This document shows positions 26,622 to 35,347 of a stretch of 64,000 nucleotides of DNA, in pieces. The notes below the pieces were generated by a model that had not been told where the DNA came from, ran no database searches, and worked only from the letters and a program-made list of their open reading frames with translations. Positions within the stretch are counted from its first letter, which is position 1; each line of letters starts with the position of its first letter. A program made the position numbers and the translations under genes. Source of the stretch: Streptomyces sp. YS415. GTDB taxonomy: Bacteria > Actinomycetota > Actinomycetes > Streptomycetales > Streptomycetaceae. The stretch spans positions 1-64,000 of the forward strand of contig NZ_JAMJFL010000027.1 in NCBI RefSeq assembly GCF_023544665.1, in the 5' to 3' direction.

Positions 26622-27404
26622 GTGGCGACTTACAACAGCATCGGTGCGACCTACGCCGGCACCCGGCGACCGGACCCCCGCATCGCCGCCAGGATTCATC
26701 AGGCCCTCGGTGATGCCACCACGGTGATCAACGTAGGAGCCGGTACCGGATCCTACGAACCCTCACACACGGTGCTGGCTGTCGAACCCAGCTCGGTGAT
26801 GATCGCCCAGCGTCCCGCCGGATCCGCACCGGCCGTGGAAGCATCCGCAGAGGCACTCCCTGTGGCCGAGAACTCGGTCGATGCGGCGATGGCCCTGCTG
26901 ACCGTGCACCACTGGAGCAGCCTGGAAGCCGGCATCGGCGAACTGCGCCGCATCGCCCGGCGGCGGATCGTCATCCTCACCTTCGACCCCGACATCAACC
27001 ACAGCTTCTGGCTGCTGCGCGAGTACCTGCCCGAGGCGGCCGCTTTCGACCGCACACGGGCTGTCGCGGTCGACCGCCTGGCCACGCTGCTGGGAGGCGC
27101 CCGCATCGAAACCGTTCCTATCCCCCACGACTGCACCGACGGGTTCCTCGCCGCCTTCTGGCGCCGGCCCCAGGCTTACCTCGACCCGCACGTACGGGCC
27201 GGTATCTCGCTGTTCGCCCAGATCAGCGACGACGTCCTCCAGCCGGGCCTGGCCCGCCTGGAGGACGACCTGTCCCGCGGCCGGTGGCATGAGCGCCATG
27301 CCGACCTGCTCGACCGCGAAGCCCTTGATGTCGGCTACCGGCTCCTCGTGGCCGACCTGCCGGCACCGGGCGAGCCGTCTGCCTGCACACTCAAGCCCGC
27401 GTAA
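26622..27404 (+). CDS. Class I SAM-dependent methyltransferase
   Basis: A 260-residue protein starting at GTG 26622, reading VATYNSIGATYAGTRRPDPR as in many actinobacterial relatives. The SAM-binding motif I is VINVGAGTGSYEP (~31-43), with the acidic motif VLAVEPSSVM (~48-57) and ENSVDAAMALLTVHHW (~84-99). Substrate is unknown. The upstream frame from 26502 is longer but not conserved-looking. The stop codon lies inside a hairpin loop. It stands alone between relics. Confidence 0.85.
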   Translation: MATYNSIGATYAGTRRPDPRIAARIHQALGDATTVINVGAGTGSYEPSHTVLAVEPSSVMIAQRPAGSAPAVEASAEALPVAENSVDAAMALLTVHHWSSLEAGIGELRRIARRRIVILTFDPDINHSFWLLREYLPEAAAFDRTRAVAVDRLATLLGGARIETVPIPHDCTDGFLAAFWRRPQAYLDPHVRAGISLFAQISDDVLQPGLARLEDDLSRGRWHERHADLLDREALDVGYRLLVADLPAPGEPSACTLKPA

Positions 27405-27410
27405 GCGGGC
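27395..27410 (+). terminator. Hairpin overlapping methyltransferase stop
   Basis: GCCCGC (27395-27400) and GCGGGC (27405-27410) form a perfect six-base stem whose loop GTAA contains the stop codon. No T-run follows. Confidence 0.4.
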
Positions 27411-28172
27411 CCGGCCACGGCGGTACGCCTCAAGCGATCAGCTCGCGGCAAGGTCCTGCCCCCTGGCTACCCCCTACTCGCGCGCCGGTCAGATTCGCGG
27501 ACTAGAGCCGGGCTTGCAGGCAGCGGCCACGATGAGGCCGAGCCCTCGCTCCTGGCAATCAGCCGTCCACGTCAGGCGGCTTCCCTCCGTCGCAGAGCAC
27601 CAGGTCACCGGCGAGCAGTATCACGGTCGCCGTCCGCCCGCTCAGCCGCACCGGCACCGAGCAGCCAGGAGTGCGGACAGGGTGCGGACACTGACCTGAC
27701 GGAAGCGGTCCACGCGCAAGCGGAAACGGCCCTCCTGATGCCCAACGGTTCGCTGGGTGACGGCTGCAACAGCGGCCGTTCAACGAACATCCACCTACCG
27801 GCCCCGGCCGGGAGCTCATCCGTTGCCGCTCGTCTTCCCAGCCCACTGCCCGACCATGACGTTGAGCTCGGCGAGGGAGGCTACCAGGGGCAGGGCGCTG
27901 CACGGCACACAAGCCCCGTCGTCTGGGGTGCACCCTCGCAGCAGCGCCCCAGGGCCTGGTCGGGCCCACCACAGAGGCGGCCTGGGCGTTTGTGGACTCA
28001 TCGTGACCGTGGTCGGGGCCTCCGGGTCGGTGGTGTGGTCGGGGCGAAAGGTTGCCTCAAGGCCCGGCAACGACCCGCCCCGTGTGGGGACGTTGACCAT
28101 GGCCGCTGTCCAGAAGGGAGAGCCGTGCCTCCTGTGGCCCCCGGCGCACACACGCTTCGTTAGGTCGTGGCC
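27411..28172. other. Stretch without a recognisable gene
   Basis: All six frames give only low-complexity Arg/Pro/Gly-rich shadows. No relic could be named, and I see no ribosome site followed by a convincing start until 28173. Confidence 0.5.
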
Positions 28173-28481
28173 ATGGAGACCGGCGACGACGCCACGTCGG
28201 CGCGGCTCGCGCTCGAGGTGGAGCAGCTGCCGGGCGTCGCGGAACCGGTCGTCGTCCCCGTCGGCGCAGCACCAGGCGGCGCTCGCGGCGAAGGACATCG
28301 AGAGCGCGTACAGGCCGCCCTCGCGTCGCTCCAGGAAGCGGCGAAGAAGGTGAACAGGGCAGTGGCGGGGCGGGCAGTCGAAGCGCAGCCGGACGCAGCC
28401 GTCCCGCTCATCCAGGAGATCGGATCAGCCCTTCAGCAGCTCGACAGGGCGGTGGTCATCAAGCTTCCGACGGCGGACTAA
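28173..28481 (+). CDS. Small hypothetical protein
   Basis: A 102-residue frame from ATG 28173 with strongly G/C-biased third positions. It starts METGDDATSARLALEVEQLP and has a helical middle (ERVQAALASLQEAAKKVNRA) and an end LIQEIGSALQQLDRAVVIKL. No membrane segment or known motif is visible. Two hairpins follow the stop, consistent with a real transcript end. Function unknown; GTG 28167 is an alternative start. Confidence 0.5.
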   Translation: METGDDATSARLALEVEQLPGVAEPVVVPVGAAPGGARGEGHRERVQAALASLQEAAKKVNRAVAGRAVEAQPDAAVPLIQEIGSALQQLDRAVVIKLPTAD

Positions 28482-28520
28482 CCAGCGTCACTACGGACGG
28501 CCTCGCTAAAGGATCAGCGG

Positions 28521-28569
28521 CCCACCACCTTCCCGGGCGGTGGGGGCCCCGGGTTCCTCTGCAACCCGG
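28521..28569 (+). terminator. Two consecutive hairpins
   Basis: CCCACC (28521-28526) pairs with GGTGGG (28539-28544). Then CCGGGTT (28549-28555) pairs perfectly with AACCCGG (28563-28569). Lying between a plus-strand and a minus-strand gene that converge here, they can serve both. Confidence 0.55.
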
Positions 28570-28631
28570 TTCCCACACTGATTGAGGCAACACCCCTGTG
28601 TCTCGAACAGCAACGAAGTAGGCCTGGCGAG

Positions 28632-29090
28632 TCAAGATGTGAGGGGCGCAAGCACCTGGTTGTGAGTGTGCTGGTAGATCACAGACGTACGGAACCCGAC
28701 GACTTCCCGGCGCTCGGTGAACTTGTCCATGAGGAACCCGTGGAGGTAGTCCACGCTGGGCACTGAGACGTGCACGATCATGTCGTCGCCTCCGGTGACG
28801 ACATAGACCGTGCTGACCTCGGGCAAGCCAGCGGCGTAGGTCTTGAACGCCTCGATGACCGCCCGGCTGAGGGGGCGGATCTGGAAGTGGACGAGCGCTT
28901 GAACGTGGCGGTTCAGGGCGGCCGGATCGACCGCGGCGTGATAGCCGGTGATGACCCCGCGGCCGCGCAGGGCACGGATGCGTTCGAGGCAGGTCGACGG
29001 GGCTATGCCGAGGGTGCGGGCGAGATCGCGGTTGGTCTGCCGCGCATCGCGCTGCAGATGCCGGACGATCGCCGAATCAAGTTCATCCAT
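28632..29090 (-). CDS. Lrp/AsnC-family regulator
   Basis: A 152-residue regulator from ATG 29090. The N-terminal helix-turn-helix (DELDSAIVRHLQRDARQTNR, RTLGIAPSTCLERIRALRGR, ~2-60) is followed by the RAM ligand-binding domain (FKTYAAGLPEVSTVYVVTGGDD, ~85-110). The domain's usual glycine motif appears as VTGGDDMIVHV. It is transcribed divergently from an amino acid dehydrogenase gene with a 77-base gap that carries an 11-base-arm palindrome. In actinobacteria this arrangement usually means the regulator controls the dehydrogenase in response to an amino acid. The longer frame up to 29219 would overlap the neighbour and is rejected. Confidence 0.9.
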   Translation of the reverse strand: MDELDSAIVRHLQRDARQTNRDLARTLGIAPSTCLERIRALRGRGVITGYHAAVDPAALNRHVQALVHFQIRPLSRAVIEAFKTYAAGLPEVSTVYVVTGGDDMIVHVSVPSVDYLHGFLMDKFTERREVVGFRTSVIYQHTHNQVLAPLTS

Positions 29091-29105
29091 ACGGTGATTA
29101 TGGCC

Positions 29106-29132
29106 CCTGCGCCGAATTCCGTTCGGTGCAGG
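29106..29132. promoter_or_regulatory. Palindromic candidate operator for the AsnC-type regulator
   Basis: CCTGCGCCGAA (29106-29116) and TTCGGTGCAGG (29122-29132) are inverted repeats matching at 10 of 11 positions around a five-base centre. The element sits between the two divergent starts, 16 bases from the regulator start and 36 from the dehydrogenase start. Confidence 0.6.
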
Positions 29133-29167
29133 GTCGATCCCTTTGCCGGAACGGCTAGTTTCACCCC

Positions 29168-30340
29168 ATGACAGCCGCACTTGAGGAAGCTCTGTCCCCC
29201 AACCTTCCGAATCCTTCACACGAGTTGGTGCAGGTCGCGCGCGGCCGCCGCAGTGGCCTCGCGATCATTCTCGCGATCCACTCGACGGCTCTCGGCCCGG
29301 CCGCCGGGGGGTGCCGGATCACTCACTACCCCGACCCCGCCGCCGCAGTCGCGGACGCGCTGCGGCTCGCGGCGGCGATGACCGAGAAGAACGCGCTGGC
29401 AGGTCTGGAGCACGGAGGCGCGAAGGCGGTCGTCGCCCTCCCGCGCGCGGCCCGGCCGGTCGGCGCAGAGCGTACGGCGCTGCTCCACGACCTCGGCGAC
29501 GCCATCGAATCGCTTGGCGGCCGCTACATCGCAGGCCCGGACATCGGGAGCGGCCCGGCCGACATGTCCGTGATCGGCGAACGTACCGTGCATGTCTGCT
29601 GCCGGCCCGTCGAGGAAGGCGGCAGCGGCGACTCCTCCCTCCACACCGCGCGCGGCACACTCGCGGCACTGGGCGCGGTGGCCGAGGAGGCCTTCGGCTC
29701 ATCCGAGCTCGCCGGCCGGACCTTCGGAGTGATCGGCCTCGGTGCGGTCGGCGCCCACGTTGCCCGACTCCTGAACCGGGTCGGCGCACGGCTCATCGTG
29801 ACCGACATCGACCCGGCCACCCGCAGCCTGGCCGAGGAGCTCGGTGCGACCTGGGTGGATCCGGGCGACGCCCTCGCGGCGGAGGTCGACATCCTCGTGC
29901 CGGCCGCGTTCGGCGGGCTGCTGACCGCCCGCACGGTGCCCCGGCTGCGGTGCGCCGCCGTCGCCGGCCCCGCCAACAACCAACTCGACGAACCGGCCAC
30001 CGCACGCCTTCTCGCCGCACGCGGCATCCTCTGGGCGCCGGACGTGGTCGTCAGCGCGGGAGGAGTCATCCACGCCACCGGTGTCGAACTGCGCCGGGAA
30101 TCCGCGGAACAGCTGACCAAGCGTCTCTCCCGCATCACCGCCACGCTCCGGCAGGTGTTCCACACCGCCCGGACCCGCGGGACCACACCCGCCGACGCGG
30201 CCACGGAACTCGCCGGGCAGCGAGTTCGCCAGGGAGTCCCGCACCCGACTCACGGTGCGATGCCGCCCCTAACCTCACGGGCAGCCCGGCCGGGGAACAC
30301 CGAGCCGCCGACATTCAATCCGCCAACTAAGGAGAGCTGA
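29168..30340 (+). CDS. Leu/Val/Phe-type amino acid dehydrogenase
   Basis: A 390-residue Glu/Leu/Phe/Val dehydrogenase. The catalytic region reads RLAAAMTEKNALAGLEHGGA followed by KAVVALP, keeping both lysines of the family (EKN and GAK) but with Glu where Tyr or Trp is common and GGA in place of GGG. The conserved aspartate lies in YIAGPDIGSG. The C-terminal NAD-binding fold has FGVIGLGAVGAHVARLL (~180-200). The family oxidatively deaminates a branched-chain or aromatic amino acid to the oxo acid; which one is not decidable by eye. It is divergent from the AsnC-type regulator and followed, four bases later, by a VOC-family gene. Confidence 0.87.
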   Translation: MTAALEEALSPNLPNPSHELVQVARGRRSGLAIILAIHSTALGPAAGGCRITHYPDPAAAVADALRLAAAMTEKNALAGLEHGGAKAVVALPRAARPVGAERTALLHDLGDAIESLGGRYIAGPDIGSGPADMSVIGERTVHVCCRPVEEGGSGDSSLHTARGTLAALGAVAEEAFGSSELAGRTFGVIGLGAVGAHVARLLNRVGARLIVTDIDPATRSLAEELGATWVDPGDALAAEVDILVPAAFGGLLTARTVPRLRCAAVAGPANNQLDEPATARLLAARGILWAPDVVVSAGGVIHATGVELRRESAEQLTKRLSRITATLRQVFHTARTRGTTPADAATELAGQRVRQGVPHPTHGAMPPLTSRAARPGNTEPPTFNPPTKES

Positions 30341-30344
30341 CGAC

Positions 30345-30698
30345 ATGACAAACCGCTGGGCCGGCGTGACCATCGACTGCGTCGACGTGGAACGCGTCGC
30401 GGGATTCTGGAGCGCCCTGCTGGACCGCCCTCGACTCCCGTCCCGTCCCGGCTGGGTCTACCTCGGCCGTCCCGGCGACCCGCAGCCCCGCCTCACCTTT
30501 CAGCCCGTGACCGAGCCGAAGCACGGCAAGCTACGGCTGCACCTCGACGTCATGGTCGACGATATAGACCACGGCATCGCCCAGGTGATCACCCTCGGCG
30601 GCCGGTTCACCGGCGAACGGCACGACTACGACGAAGGCGTGGTCGTCGTGATGGCCGACCCCGAAGACCACGAATTCTGTCTCGTCCAGTACTACTGA
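30345..30698 (+). CDS. VOC (glyoxalase-like) family protein
   Basis: A 117-residue protein starting at ATG 30345, behind AAGGAGAG that overlaps the end of the dehydrogenase gene. Typical features: VTIDCVDVERVAGFWSALLD (~8-27), RLHLDVMVDDID (~65-76) and a final VVMADPEDHEFCLVQYY with the glutamate-containing metal-site strand. The family includes glyoxalases, dioxygenases and resistance proteins, so no substrate can be named. It is probably cotranscribed with the dehydrogenase. Confidence 0.85.
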   Translation: MTNRWAGVTIDCVDVERVAGFWSALLDRPRLPSRPGWVYLGRPGDPQPRLTFQPVTEPKHGKLRLHLDVMVDDIDHGIAQVITLGGRFTGERHDYDEGVVVVMADPEDHEFCLVQYY

Positions 30699-31302
30699 CC
30701 CGTGCCCAGGTCCGTCAGGCGTCAAGTCCGCACCCTCCTGACGCGTGCCGTGTGGGCCGCGCTCATAGCCGGCTGTGAGCCACGATGCCGAGCGGATCAT
30801 CGCCTGCATGGACGCACGCGATCCCATCCCTCACGGCCCTGACCCCGTTCACTGAGCGCCACCGTCTCACCTCACCGGGATCGAACGGGCCCGGACCGCG
30901 CGGGACACAGCTGATGCGTCGTACCTGCGGTCCAGCCCTGCCCGGCAAGGGCTCAGGCCATAAGCGGGGCCAGCGCCCGGGGGCACCGGCCGCCGGCCCC
31001 GCAGGCTGTCCGTCCTGCCGCCCCTGACGGTAGGAAAGGTGGCCGGGTCCTACAGACCGACAGGAACGGACGAGGCCAGCAAGTCAACCTTGCGCTTCCC
31101 TGTCGACACATCCGGCGATGACCCAATACAGCAATCCCCCATCCCGGCGTTCAGCCCAGGCCCTGTGCCGTCTGGTCGCCTGGCCGGGGGCCCGCATGGG
31201 CGTGGCGCCGTCCTTGACGACGGCCGGATGCAGACGCGCCAGCCCCGCCGACGCGCAACCGGCTGAGCGCGCTCCGATCATGGAGGCGGCGCAGTACCGG
31301 AT
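30699..31302. other. Stretch without a recognisable gene
   Basis: Only shadow-like frames are present on both strands. I could not identify a relic or a structured RNA. Confidence 0.45.
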
Positions 31303-31509
31303 GTGGGTCCGCGCGCCCACCATGTACGGCCGGTCGACGGCGTCGACTACGACCAGGTCGCCACCGAGCGGCTAGAGCCGTCACTGAAGTCGGCAGTCCG
31401 CGAGGTACTCGGGAACCGCCGGCCTACGAGGTGGGTGCTGGCGAAGGTGCGCAAGGGGCCGGGCCCTGCCCGGGGCGTGCTGCACGCGCAGGACTCGTCG
31501 GTGGCGTAG
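31303..31509 (+). CDS. Possible small hypothetical protein or 3' gene fragment
   Basis: From GTG 31303 a 68-codon frame gives VDGVDYDQVATERLEPSLKS and AVREVLGNRRPTRWVLAKVR with good third-position bias. Upstream codons look unstructured, so it may be the tail of a broken gene. Function unknown. Confidence 0.3.
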   Translation: MGPRAHHVRPVDGVDYDQVATERLEPSLKSAVREVLGNRRPTRWVLAKVRKGPGPARGVLHAQDSSVA

Positions 31510-31619
31510 AGGGACGGGGGCGACCGAATGGATACATGTCCCCCATCCCATCGGGCACACTACCTGGGAGCACCGACTCCGCCAGAAGCGAGGGAGCAGC
31601 GAGTGCGGGCGAGGACTTT

Positions 31620-31970
31620 GTGACAGGCGACCGCGCCCCGGCACAGCGCGGCCAGCCGGCGGTCGACGGCATCGAGGTCGTGACCTTGAGCGGGGAGATC
31701 GACTACAGCATCCGCGACCATCTGCGGTATGCGCTGCTACCGCCCGACGGTGCCCGCCCGCCGCGGACCGTTGTCGACCTCAGCGGCGTCACGTTCATCG
31801 ACTCCACCGGCATCAATGCCCTCATCGCCGCACACCGCGCCGCCACCAGCGCCGGCGGCTGGCTACGCCTGGCCAACCCGCAACAGGCCGTGCTGCGTCA
31901 GCTGCGGCTGCTCGGTGTCGACGCGGTCATCCCCTGCTACCCCGCCCTACGACAAGCCCTCAGCACCTGA
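31620..31970 (+). CDS. STAS-domain anti-sigma factor antagonist
   Basis: A 116-residue protein. The STAS core is VVTLSGEIDYSIRDHLRYAL followed by RTVVDLSGVTFIDSTGINAL (~55-80), where the serine of DSTG is the expected phosphorylation site. It ends LLGVDAVIPCYPALRQALST. I placed the start at GTG 31620 because the paralogue at 33608 begins the same way and a GAGGAC site precedes it; ATG 31536 is an alternative. These proteins are released or captured according to phosphorylation by RsbW-like kinases and dephosphorylation by SpoIIE-type phosphatases. Such a phosphatase is encoded at 2.5 kb and RsbW-like ATPases at 5.8 and 34.6 kb. Confidence 0.85.
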   Translation: MTGDRAPAQRGQPAVDGIEVVTLSGEIDYSIRDHLRYALLPPDGARPPRTVVDLSGVTFIDSTGINALIAAHRAATSAGGWLRLANPQQAVLRQLRLLGVDAVIPCYPALRQALST

Positions 31971-32253
31971 ACCAGTCTTGTGGCCTTTCGCGCGCTGTTC
32001 CCAGCGTCGCAGCCACTAGGTGAATACATGCGCAGGCCAGCCGATCATCCTCCCATGGGCACCTGACGGCAGCAGCGTGGTCACCTCGCGAACAGCCATG
32101 ATCACTACAGCTGCCTGACATGAGCTGGTGACACCCGTCCCGTCCTGGCTGACGCCCATCCAGTGCCACCGCCGCGCCCAGTCACGGGCGGCTCACAGCC
32201 CGCCAGGCGCGGTGGCGGGGCGTGGCGTTGCCGAAGAGGACGCAGGCAGGGTT

Positions 32254-32634
32254 TTAGTGATAGCTGAAACGGCCTTGAGGAGCACCGGCGGCCCCGTGAT
32301 CATCAGTACGGGCATCACGTGACGCCCTCGCCTCGGCGGCCAGGACCAGGAGGTCGCCGTCGGAGAATTCCGTGACAGTGTGCCCCAGCTGGACCAGCAG
32401 GCTCGATATCGCAGCCTGCACGATCGCCTGCATGCCCTCGCCCAGGGTTCCTCGCTGGTCCTTCGCCAAAGAGGTGAACCCGTCCGAGGCTGTCCACCTC
32501 ACCAGCACCCCGGCCGGCACGTCCGTCACCGCAAGACCCGGCCTGCCGTCCTCCGCCTCCCCTGTCAGGTGGAAGCCCGCCTGCATCAAGGCATGCCGTA
32601 TCTGCACCAGCAGGTCGGACGGCACAGAGGACAC
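32254..32634 (-). CDS. Conserved-looking hypothetical protein
   Basis: A 126-residue protein. A GGGGAAGG site lies 6 bases before GTG 32634; an earlier GTG at 32643 overlaps that site. It has DLLVQIRHALMQAGFHLTGE, then VTDVPAGVLVRWTASD and AIVQAAISSLLVQLGHTVTE. The pattern of an N-terminal helix, a short beta sheet and a long helix resembles small proteins common in Streptomyces of unknown function. It lies between the two STAS genes on the opposite strand. Confidence 0.6.
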   Translation of the reverse strand: MSSVPSDLLVQIRHALMQAGFHLTGEAEDGRPGLAVTDVPAGVLVRWTASDGFTSLAKDQRGTLGEGMQAIVQAAISSLLVQLGHTVTEFSDGDLLVLAAEARASRDARTDDHGAAGAPQGRFSYH

Positions 32635-32967
32635 ACTGTGCACCTTCCCCGATTCAGCATGATCAAGCCACCAGGCTTGAAACAGGCACGGTGTGTGAAT
32701 CGACGAGGGGCTGCGCGCCGCTCGAATGACGGCTACCTCTGAGATTTAACCCTTGTCTTTATCTGGATGCATCCGAACCGCAAGGTCGGGCGGGGCTGTG
32801 AGGCTCCAAAGCGTCTAACGTGAGACATTTCCCGGCACCCGGCACCCGGCTGACCGGCTGGCCGCCCTGGCCGGGGTCATACGCGTCCAGGGCTCCCCGC
32901 CGCTTCGGCCCCGCACGGGCGTGCGGCTCACCATCCTTGAGGACCTTTGCGCAGGCAGGATGAGGTC

Positions 32968-33237
32968 ATGGCAGACCGCCTCCGCTGTGCTGACGCCTGG
33001 CTCCTTGTTGGAGATCAGCAGAACGCCGTGGAGGCCGACCTGGGGCTGTTCCTCCCGGACACGGGGTCATGGGGCGGCTTCCTGCGCCATGACCCAGGAT
33101 GGATGGCCGACACCATGTAAGAGACGGGTGCGCGGTTGCGCATGCCGACCGGCCAGGAGCGCCGGATCCGTCCTCTCGCCATCCCGGACGAGGAGACGCC
33201 GGTGCCCTTCATCGGTGAGGGAACACCACCGTTGTGA
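32968..33237 (+). pseudogene. Hypothetical protein gene with in-frame stop
   Basis: From ATG 32968 the frame gives MADRLRCADAWLLVGDQQNA, LGLFLPDTGSWGGFLRHDPG and WMADTM, then TAA at 33118-33120. It continues in the same frame as ETGARLRMPTGQERRIRPLA and ends FIGEGTPPL at 33235. Coding character is uninterrupted across the stop, so the original protein was probably ~89 residues. Family unknown. Confidence 0.5.
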
Positions 33238-33285
33238 GCGGCTCCTCCGGCGCTCGGGCTGGCCACGCACGGCGTGCGGTTCGCC

Positions 33286-33453
33286 GAGTGAGGCTCACAC
33301 CGACCAGCGCGACCATCACCATGACCGAGCCGAACGCGGCGCCAAAGGGCTGACTCCAGTCGGATGACGGTGCACGACGGAGGCGGCGCCAGCCGTGAGC
33401 ACTATGCCGACGACGACCATGAGCAGCGCGACGAGCAGAGCGAGCGTGGACAC
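33286..33453 (-). pseudogene. Small two-segment membrane protein, frameshifted
   Basis: From GTG 33453 the frame reads VSTLALLVALLMVVVGIVLT (membrane segment) to VVHRHPTG and then loses sense. One base on, another frame continues QPFGAAFGSVMVMVALVGVS LTRR, a second membrane segment. Together they give a plausible ~55-residue membrane protein broken by a single indel near 33355. Confidence 0.5.
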
Positions 33454-33607
33454 GGACTCACTCCGCCTGGACGGCGCCAGTACCCGTGGCGACGTCATGC
33501 ATGCCACAGAGGTGTCGTTCGGCACATCCAGTGGGGTGCGCCCCGACGACGCCGTGCGGCAGAATCGTGTGCCCAGGGGGCCGGGCCTGAGCGCAGTCGA
33601 GGAGACA

Positions 33608-33973
33608 GTGACCGACAACCAGAAGGCCGACCGGCCTGGCCGGCTCTCCGCCGAAACCCGAGTTGTCGACGGCGTCCGTGTCGTGACCGTGCGGGGAGAG
33701 ATCGACCACGACGTCAGGGACGTCCTCAGCCAGGCCCTGCTGGGCACGAGCGACGCGGTGCCGCCGCGGATCGTGGTGGACCTCAGCGGTGTGACCTTCA
33801 TGGACTCCAGCGGCATCAACGTCTTCGTCGCCGCCTACCAGCAAGTGAGCGCAGCGCAAGGGTGGCTGCGCATCGCCGGCGCCCAGGACTCGGTCCTGGG
33901 CGTCCTACAGCTGGTCGGCGTCGACGACGTCATCCCGTGCCACCCCACCCTCGAGCAAGCCCTGGACACCTGA
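33608..33973 (+). CDS. STAS-domain anti-sigma factor antagonist (second copy)
   Basis: A 121-residue protein starting at GTG 33608 behind GAGGAG. The STAS core is VVTVRGEIDHDVRDVLSQAL and RIVVDLSGVTFMDSSGINVF; the phosphorylatable serine is expected in DSSG. Its ending, LVGVDDVIPCHPTLEQALDT, mirrors that of the protein at 31620, so the two are paralogues about 2 kb apart. The expected role is partner switching with an RsbW-type ATPase; candidates are the proteins at 34599 and 5846. The frame from 33395 is longer but its added part is not STAS-like. Confidence 0.87.
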   Translation: MTDNQKADRPGRLSAETRVVDGVRVVTVRGEIDHDVRDVLSQALLGTSDAVPPRIVVDLSGVTFMDSSGINVFVAAYQQVSAAQGWLRIAGAQDSVLGVLQLVGVDDVIPCHPTLEQALDT

Positions 33974-33979
33974 GCCGCC

Positions 33980-34323
33980 CTACCCGGGCTGGCCTGAAGC
34001 TTCTCCTCGATGTAGGCGCCGCCGCACCGCCGCATCCAGCTTCTCGCCCACCGGCTTTGGCAAGGGCTGCCCCAGCGCCCACGAGATCACGTCGTTCGCG
34101 ATCGTGTGCAGTTTGATGTTGGTGTGCTGGGACACCTCGCGCAGCACCTCGAACCCGTCCGCCGGCGGAAGCCGGTGGATTGCCACGAGGACGCCTATGG
34201 CCTGGTCGACAATCGCATGGGAGTCGACGGCTGCCGCAGTTGAGCGTTCTCCTGCTCAAGACCGGCCACCGTGGCATCACGCGCTTCGTCGGCCTCGGGC
34301 CGCCGTTCACGGGAGGTCGTCAT
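33980..34323 (-). pseudogene. ANTAR-domain protein, frameshifted
   Basis: The front half, from ATG 34323, reads MTTSRERRPEADEARDATVA followed by GLEQENAQLR, a coiled coil typical before ANTAR domains. One base later another frame carries AAVDSHAIVDQAIGVLVAIH and PPADGFEVLREVSQHTNIKL, the three-helix ANTAR RNA-binding domain, which ends normally at 33980. A single indel near 34240 breaks the ~114-residue gene. Intact family members act as antiterminators. It could also be an assembly error. Confidence 0.7.
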
Positions 34324-34423
34324 CACCAGTCTCCACACGGGCAGGGTTTGCTGTACGCCTTCCCCGCACCGAAACGGTGATGCGCGCCCTCCACGGGACG
34401 CGAAGATCACATGCATGGTGAGT

Positions 34424-34455
34424 GGCTCTTCGCCGTCGTGGGACGGCGAAGAGCC
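34424..34455 (-). terminator. Perfect 14-base hairpin downstream of RsbW-like gene
   Basis: GGCTCTTCGCCGTC (34424-34437) and GACGGCGAAGAGCC (34442-34455) pair perfectly with a four-base loop. It is the likely terminator for the leftward gene that ends at 34599. Confidence 0.75.
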
Positions 34456-34598
34456 TGAGAGGCTGTGTGCCCAACCCCTCGTTCTGCCGAGTCGCCCACC
34501 CGTCCCGGCTCACACCTGAACCAGCCAGCACGACCTGACGCCAAAGGCCGCAACGCCGGTGGACAGAACGATCCGGGTCCCAGAGACGCCACCTGAGT

Positions 34599-35075
34599 TC
34601 ATATGGCCTGGTGGCCTGCGGCGTCTCCGCCTGGGTCGTCGGCGAGTACGACGGATGCAGTGATCCGCTTGCCCACCGGTTCGCGGTGGACGCAGAAGTC
34701 CTGACACACCGCCATCACGATCTCCAAGCCGTGCTGCCCTACCCGTTCTGGGTCGGCGGCCTGGACCGACGGCAGGTCGGTGCTCTGGTCCCACACGCTG
34801 ATCTGGACCGCGCCCCCGGTGACCTCCAGGTCCAGCAGGCACGGCCCCGGGGCGTACTTGCGGGCGTTGGTCACCAACTCGCTCACCACCAGCTGCACCA
34901 TGCCCGATGCCCGCGCCGACACCGGCAGCCCGTGGACGACCTGCACAGAGCTGAGGAAGTCACGGGCAACGGCACGGGCCTCCCCGATCCCCTGATCGCC
35001 CTCGAACGCGGCAGCCACCGCCATCGGACGGCCGGAGAGCGACTCCTGGCCCTCATTTTGGGCAGCCGTATCCAT
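34599..35075 (-). CDS. RsbW-like ATP-binding anti-sigma regulatory protein
   Basis: A 158-residue HATPase protein from ATG 35075. Motifs: MVQLVVSELVTNARKYAPGP (N box, ~57-77), GGAVQISVWDQSTDLPS (D box) and RVGQHGLEIVMAVCQDF (G box). The length and single-domain make-up fit the streptomycete family of small serine kinases or anti-sigma proteins that pair with STAS antagonists. Two STAS genes lie within 3 kb on the other strand. No sigma factor is present in this patch, so the final target is probably encoded elsewhere. Confidence 0.82.
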   Translation of the reverse strand: MDTAAQNEGQESLSGRPMAVAAAFEGDQGIGEARAVARDFLSSVQVVHGLPVSARASGMVQLVVSELVTNARKYAPGPCLLDLEVTGGAVQISVWDQSTDLPSVQAADPERVGQHGLEIVMAVCQDFCVHREPVGKRITASVVLADDPGGDAAGHQAI

Positions 35076-35347
35076 GGACCCGCCTCACTTCCGAAGCGCC
35101 GTGCAGGGCCCTGCCCGCTTACCCCCGAAACATCGCAGCACCCACACACCGGTGAGAACTGGTTCGGGAAAAATGTTGCGGATATCCCCCTCAAGGCAGA
35201 GTCGAAGCCGACAGGACCAGCCGTGCACGAGCAGAGGGGGATCAGAGAGCTTCCATCAAGCAAGACGCGCACGTCGCCCTCGGGGAGCTGCTGGACAGCA
35301 TCGCCGCAGCACAGCCCTCACCGCACCAGGAAGCGTCTTGTCATGCC

